A stretch of DNA of 9,274 nt from Deltaproteobacteria bacterium (GTDB taxonomy: Bacteria; SAR324; NAC60-12): NCBI GenBank assembly GCA_002730365.1, contig PBZZ01000109.1, positions 1 through 9,274 on the forward strand, given 5' to 3'. The position numbers and the translations under genes were made by a program. The notes beneath the pieces were generated by a model that was not told the DNA's origin, did not search any database, and saw only the letters and a list, made by a program, of their open reading frames with translations. How positions within the stretch are numbered: the first letter of the stretch is position 1; each line of letters opens with the position of its first letter. This document shows positions 7,464 through 9,274 of the stretch, one piece after another.

Positions 7464-8812
7464 CAATGGGCAGGTGTTTCAGCAGAAGGGAGAGGCGTTC
7501 CCAAGAGAACATCTCCTCGAATACTCTCCAGTTGAACCGGAATAAGTCGATTGCTGTGTAGGCCCTCGTGCTTGGTAGAGTTCAGTTGAACGCGTAGGTA
7601 ATTATCTGTATAGCCGCCTTGGCGACCGTCCGGTTTGGTCTTTTCTAGCAAGACGGTACGACTAGTTCCGACGAATCGCTGCATAAATTGATGACGTAAC
7701 CTTTTGCTGAGTTCACGCAGTCGGGCAGCTCGTACTCTCTTTTCTTCTGGAGAAACCTTGGCTGCTAACCTGGTTGCTGGAGTGCCAGCCCTCTCAGAGA
7801 AGGGGAAGACGTGCAAATAACCCATTGGCAGGTTCGCTAGCAAATTCAATGTTTCTGTAAACTCTGACTCACCTTCACCGGGAAATCCCACCATGACATC
7901 TGCGCCCACGCAAATGTCTGGGATCTTCTGGATGGTTTCTTCGACTTCGCGGACATAGTCGAGCGCGTTATAGCGACGTTTCATCAATTCCAGAATCCGG
8001 TTGGAGCCAGATTGAATGGGTAAGTGGAGAAATGGTGCCAACTTGTGGCTTTGATCCCCCATTCGTTCTAACAGGCCAGGGTCAACAGTGGTTGGCTCAA
8101 TTGAAGAAATTCTGATTCTCTTTAGATCTTTTAGTGAATTAAGAAAATCGACAACATCTACCAAATTTTGTCCATGGAGGTCATAGGTGCCAAGGTTCAC
8201 ACCAGTTAGAACAATCTCCTGAATACCCGCAGCTACCTGTTGCTCTGCTTCTGCGCAGAGGTTGTTAAACTCTCGATGTCGTGACCTTCCGCGAGCGAAT
8301 GGGATGATGCAGAAGGAGCACATGAAGTCGCAGCCGTCCTGCACCTTGAGTTGACCACGTGTCGGACCTTGTAGTTGCTCTGCTTTCCCTTCCTCGGCAA
8401 GAGGTAATGGTAATGAGAAAGGAAGACGTCGAATCTTGTTGTGCACAATCTGTGGGGATGCCTGTGCTCCATCCAACAGCGGTAGCCAGTTTGCTATTTG
8501 GTGTTTGGCTTCATTTCCAACCACAAGGTCGACACCGGGAAGAGTTGCAATGGCCTCCGGTTCCATCTGAGCCTGACAGCCGGTTACCGTAATTCGTGCT
8601 TGAGGCATGCGCCGGTGAAGTGACCGAATCAATTGCCGATTTTTCGAATCACTAGCGCCTGTGACGGTGCAGGTATTGACAATGCAAAGATCTGCTTCAG
8701 CATCGTTAGGTACAATCTGGTAGCCTTGTTGGCTCAATTGATGGCTCAGGCTCTCACTTTCTGAATGATTAAGCCGACAGCCCAAGGTATGCAGGGAAAC
8801 TCTGGTCGTCAC
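7463..8812 (-). CDS. mtaB: tRNA t6A37 methylthiotransferase MtaB (radical SAM)
   Basis: Radical-SAM enzyme that converts N6-threonylcarbamoyladenosine at position 37 of ANN-decoding tRNAs to its 2-methylthio form (ms2t6A). The N-terminal methylthiotransferase (UPF0004) domain has the three cysteines of the auxiliary iron-sulfur cluster: C12 (TLGC), C48 (NTCTVT) and C79 (TGCQ). The radical-SAM core has CxxxCxxC at C161/C165/C168, followed by IIPFARGRSRHR, the HLPIQSGS block and GADVMVGFPGE. A C-terminal TRAM-type RNA-binding domain fills roughly 380-440. At 449 aa it matches B. subtilis MtaB (about 451). TLGCRLN and CDFMCSFCIIPFARG fit MtaB better than MiaB or RimO, which is why I choose this subfamily. 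The start is GTG at 8812: an in-frame TAG lies six codons upstream and there is no other early start. The upstream bases are pyrimidine-rich with no Shine-Dalgarno, which is unusual. It heads the leftward mtaB-rep unit and is divergent from the membrane-protein gene at 8901. Confidence 0.93.
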   Translation of the reverse strand: MTTRVSLHTLGCRLNHSESESLSHQLSQQGYQIVPNDAEADLCIVNTCTVTGASDSKNRQLIRSLHRRMPQARITVTGCQAQMEPEAIATLPGVDLVVGNEAKHQIANWLPLLDGAQASPQIVHNKIRRLPFSLPLPLAEEGKAEQLQGPTRGQLKVQDGCDFMCSFCIIPFARGRSRHREFNNLCAEAEQQVAAGIQEIVLTGVNLGTYDLHGQNLVDVVDFLNSLKDLKRIRISSIEPTTVDPGLLERMGDQSHKLAPFLHLPIQSGSNRILELMKRRYNALDYVREVEETIQKIPDICVGADVMVGFPGEGESEFTETLNLLANLPMGYLHVFPFSERAGTPATRLAAKVSPEEKRVRAARLRELSKRLRHQFMQRFVGTSRTVLLEKTKPDGRQGGYTDNYLRVQLNSTKHEGLHSNRLIPVQLESIRGDVLLGTPLPSAETPAH

Positions 8813-8900
8813 GAAGGAAGATTGCTAAGGCATTGGACAGTAATTGTTTGCAGACTTTTGAAATGGACAATTAAAGATATCACATGAAGGGTAAGTTGCG
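8813..8900. promoter_or_regulatory. Divergent intergenic region with small inverted and direct repeats
   Basis: This 88 bp gap must hold the start signals of both mtaB (leftward) and the exported-protein gene (rightward), unless promoters lie inside the genes. It contains a perfect 7 bp inverted repeat, TAATTGT (8841-8847) with ACAATTA (8867-8873), and TGGACA twice (8834-8839 and 8864-8869), spaced by 30 bp. I found no -35/-10 pair that fits the sigma-70 consensus well on either strand; the best rightward candidate, TTGCAG at 8848 with TTAAAG 17 bp later, is weak. Confidence 0.35.
8886..8891 (+). promoter_or_regulatory. Ribosome binding site of the exported-protein gene
   Basis: GAAGGG lies 9 bp before the ATG at 8901 and supports that start. 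A six-codon reading frame (ATG at 8884 to TGA at 8902) overlaps it but looks accidental. Confidence 0.5.
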
Positions 8901-9274
8901 ATGAAAAATTCCCAGTCTTGGAAGGCTCTATTATTCATATTCGGTTGTTTTGTGGGGCTTAGTTCCACAGTTGAGGCTGTAGGTGTGCGACTACAGTTCC
9001 TGATCCCCACTGGAGGTTCTGCAGAAGTGAGCGGTTTCAACGAGGCAGACCCGCAAACCAGTGGACTGGGGCTCTCTCTTTTGTTACCTGCGACAGAATC
9101 TCTGAGGATCGTTGCGGGTTATAATTATTTCGCAGCAACGGTTGAGGAAACTCAGGACAACGCAACGCTTAGTAGACAAAACGATGGAGCCTTTTACGCT
9201 CATATCCTCGAAGCTGGTGTGGAGTATACGGGTATCCAGCTATTCACAGATTACCAGTTGCTACTGGGTTTGAC
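8901..9274 (+). CDS. Exported, probable outer-membrane beta-barrel protein (3' partial)
   Basis: The reading frame is open from the ATG at 8901 to the end of the window (124 complete codons) and continues beyond it. The N-terminus is a Sec signal peptide: basic MKNSQSWK, a hydrophobic core about residues 9-20 (ALLFIFGCFVGL), and a likely signal peptidase I site after VEA (residue 26). C16 is not a convincing lipobox, because Phe precedes the Gly and hydrophobic residues follow. The mature part shows short segments of alternating polar and nonpolar residues separated by Gly/Asn/Asp-rich turns, such as VGVRLQFLIP (27-36), GLGLSLLLP (55-63), LRIVAGYNYFA and GVEYTGIQLF. This is typical of a small beta-barrel of the outer membrane. 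No specific family is recognisable from this fragment, and a soluble periplasmic beta protein cannot be excluded. It is divergent from mtaB and has its own ribosome binding site. Confidence 0.75.
   Translation, partial: MKNSQSWKALLFIFGCFVGLSSTVEAVGVRLQFLIPTGGSAEVSGFNEADPQTSGLGLSLLLPATESLRIVAGYNYFAATVEETQDNATLSRQNDGAFYAHILEAGVEYTGIQLFTDYQLLLGL

Noticed and set aside
8101..8160. AT-rich patch inside mtaB (16 G+C of 60)
   Set aside because: The reading frame and family alignment continue through it without a break, so it is probably local codon choice rather than an insertion.
8825..9040. 71-codon minus-strand frame upstream of mtaB
   Set aside because: It lies opposite the signal-peptide gene and lacks a ribosome binding site; the plus-strand frame has a far better coding signature.

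Overview
The window looks like an ordinary chromosomal stretch of a diderm (Gram-negative) bacterium. Both an outer-membrane-type protein with a Sec signal and a Rep-like helicase point that way. The protein style suggests a proteobacterium or a deltaproteobacterium/SAR324-like lineage, but there is no rRNA, tRNA or ribosomal protein to fix the taxonomy, so this is only a guess. I see no insertion sequence, phage gene, CRISPR array, tRNA or integrase.

Layout, left to right. Bases 1-2086 (+) hold the 3' part of a fused HyuA-HyuB 5-oxoprolinase-type gene whose start lies outside the window. It converges, across 46 bp, on a leftward cluster of three genes. In transcription order (right to left) these are a ThuA-domain protein (5349-4573), a Gfo/Idh/MocA oxidoreductase (4576-3545, overlapping by ATGA) and a glycerol-1-phosphate dehydrogenase/AraM-family protein (3536-2133, starting 8 bp after the oxidoreductase stop). 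Upstream of this cluster, and also leftward, is a second pair: mtaB, a tRNA methylthiotransferase (8812-7463), followed by a Rep/UvrD-family helicase (7463-5448) that starts at a TGATG stop/start overlap. An 88 bp spacer separates mtaB from a divergent rightward gene (8901 to the window end) encoding an exported, probably outer-membrane beta-barrel protein, cut off by the window edge.

How the genes fit together. mtaB-rep is a housekeeping pair (tRNA modification and DNA unwinding) that shares a transcript but not a pathway. ThuA plus Gfo/Idh is a pairing known from sugar catabolism; in rhizobial trehalose use, ThuB is a Gfo/Idh 3-dehydrogenase and ThuA acts with it. Here the pair is followed by a G1P-dehydrogenase-family gene with clearly lower G+C (41% in the stretch I counted, against 52-55% in two neighbouring genes). 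That three-gene cassette is the only part of the window that may hide an uncharacterised pathway. The functional link is inference, and I did not find a convincing new system.
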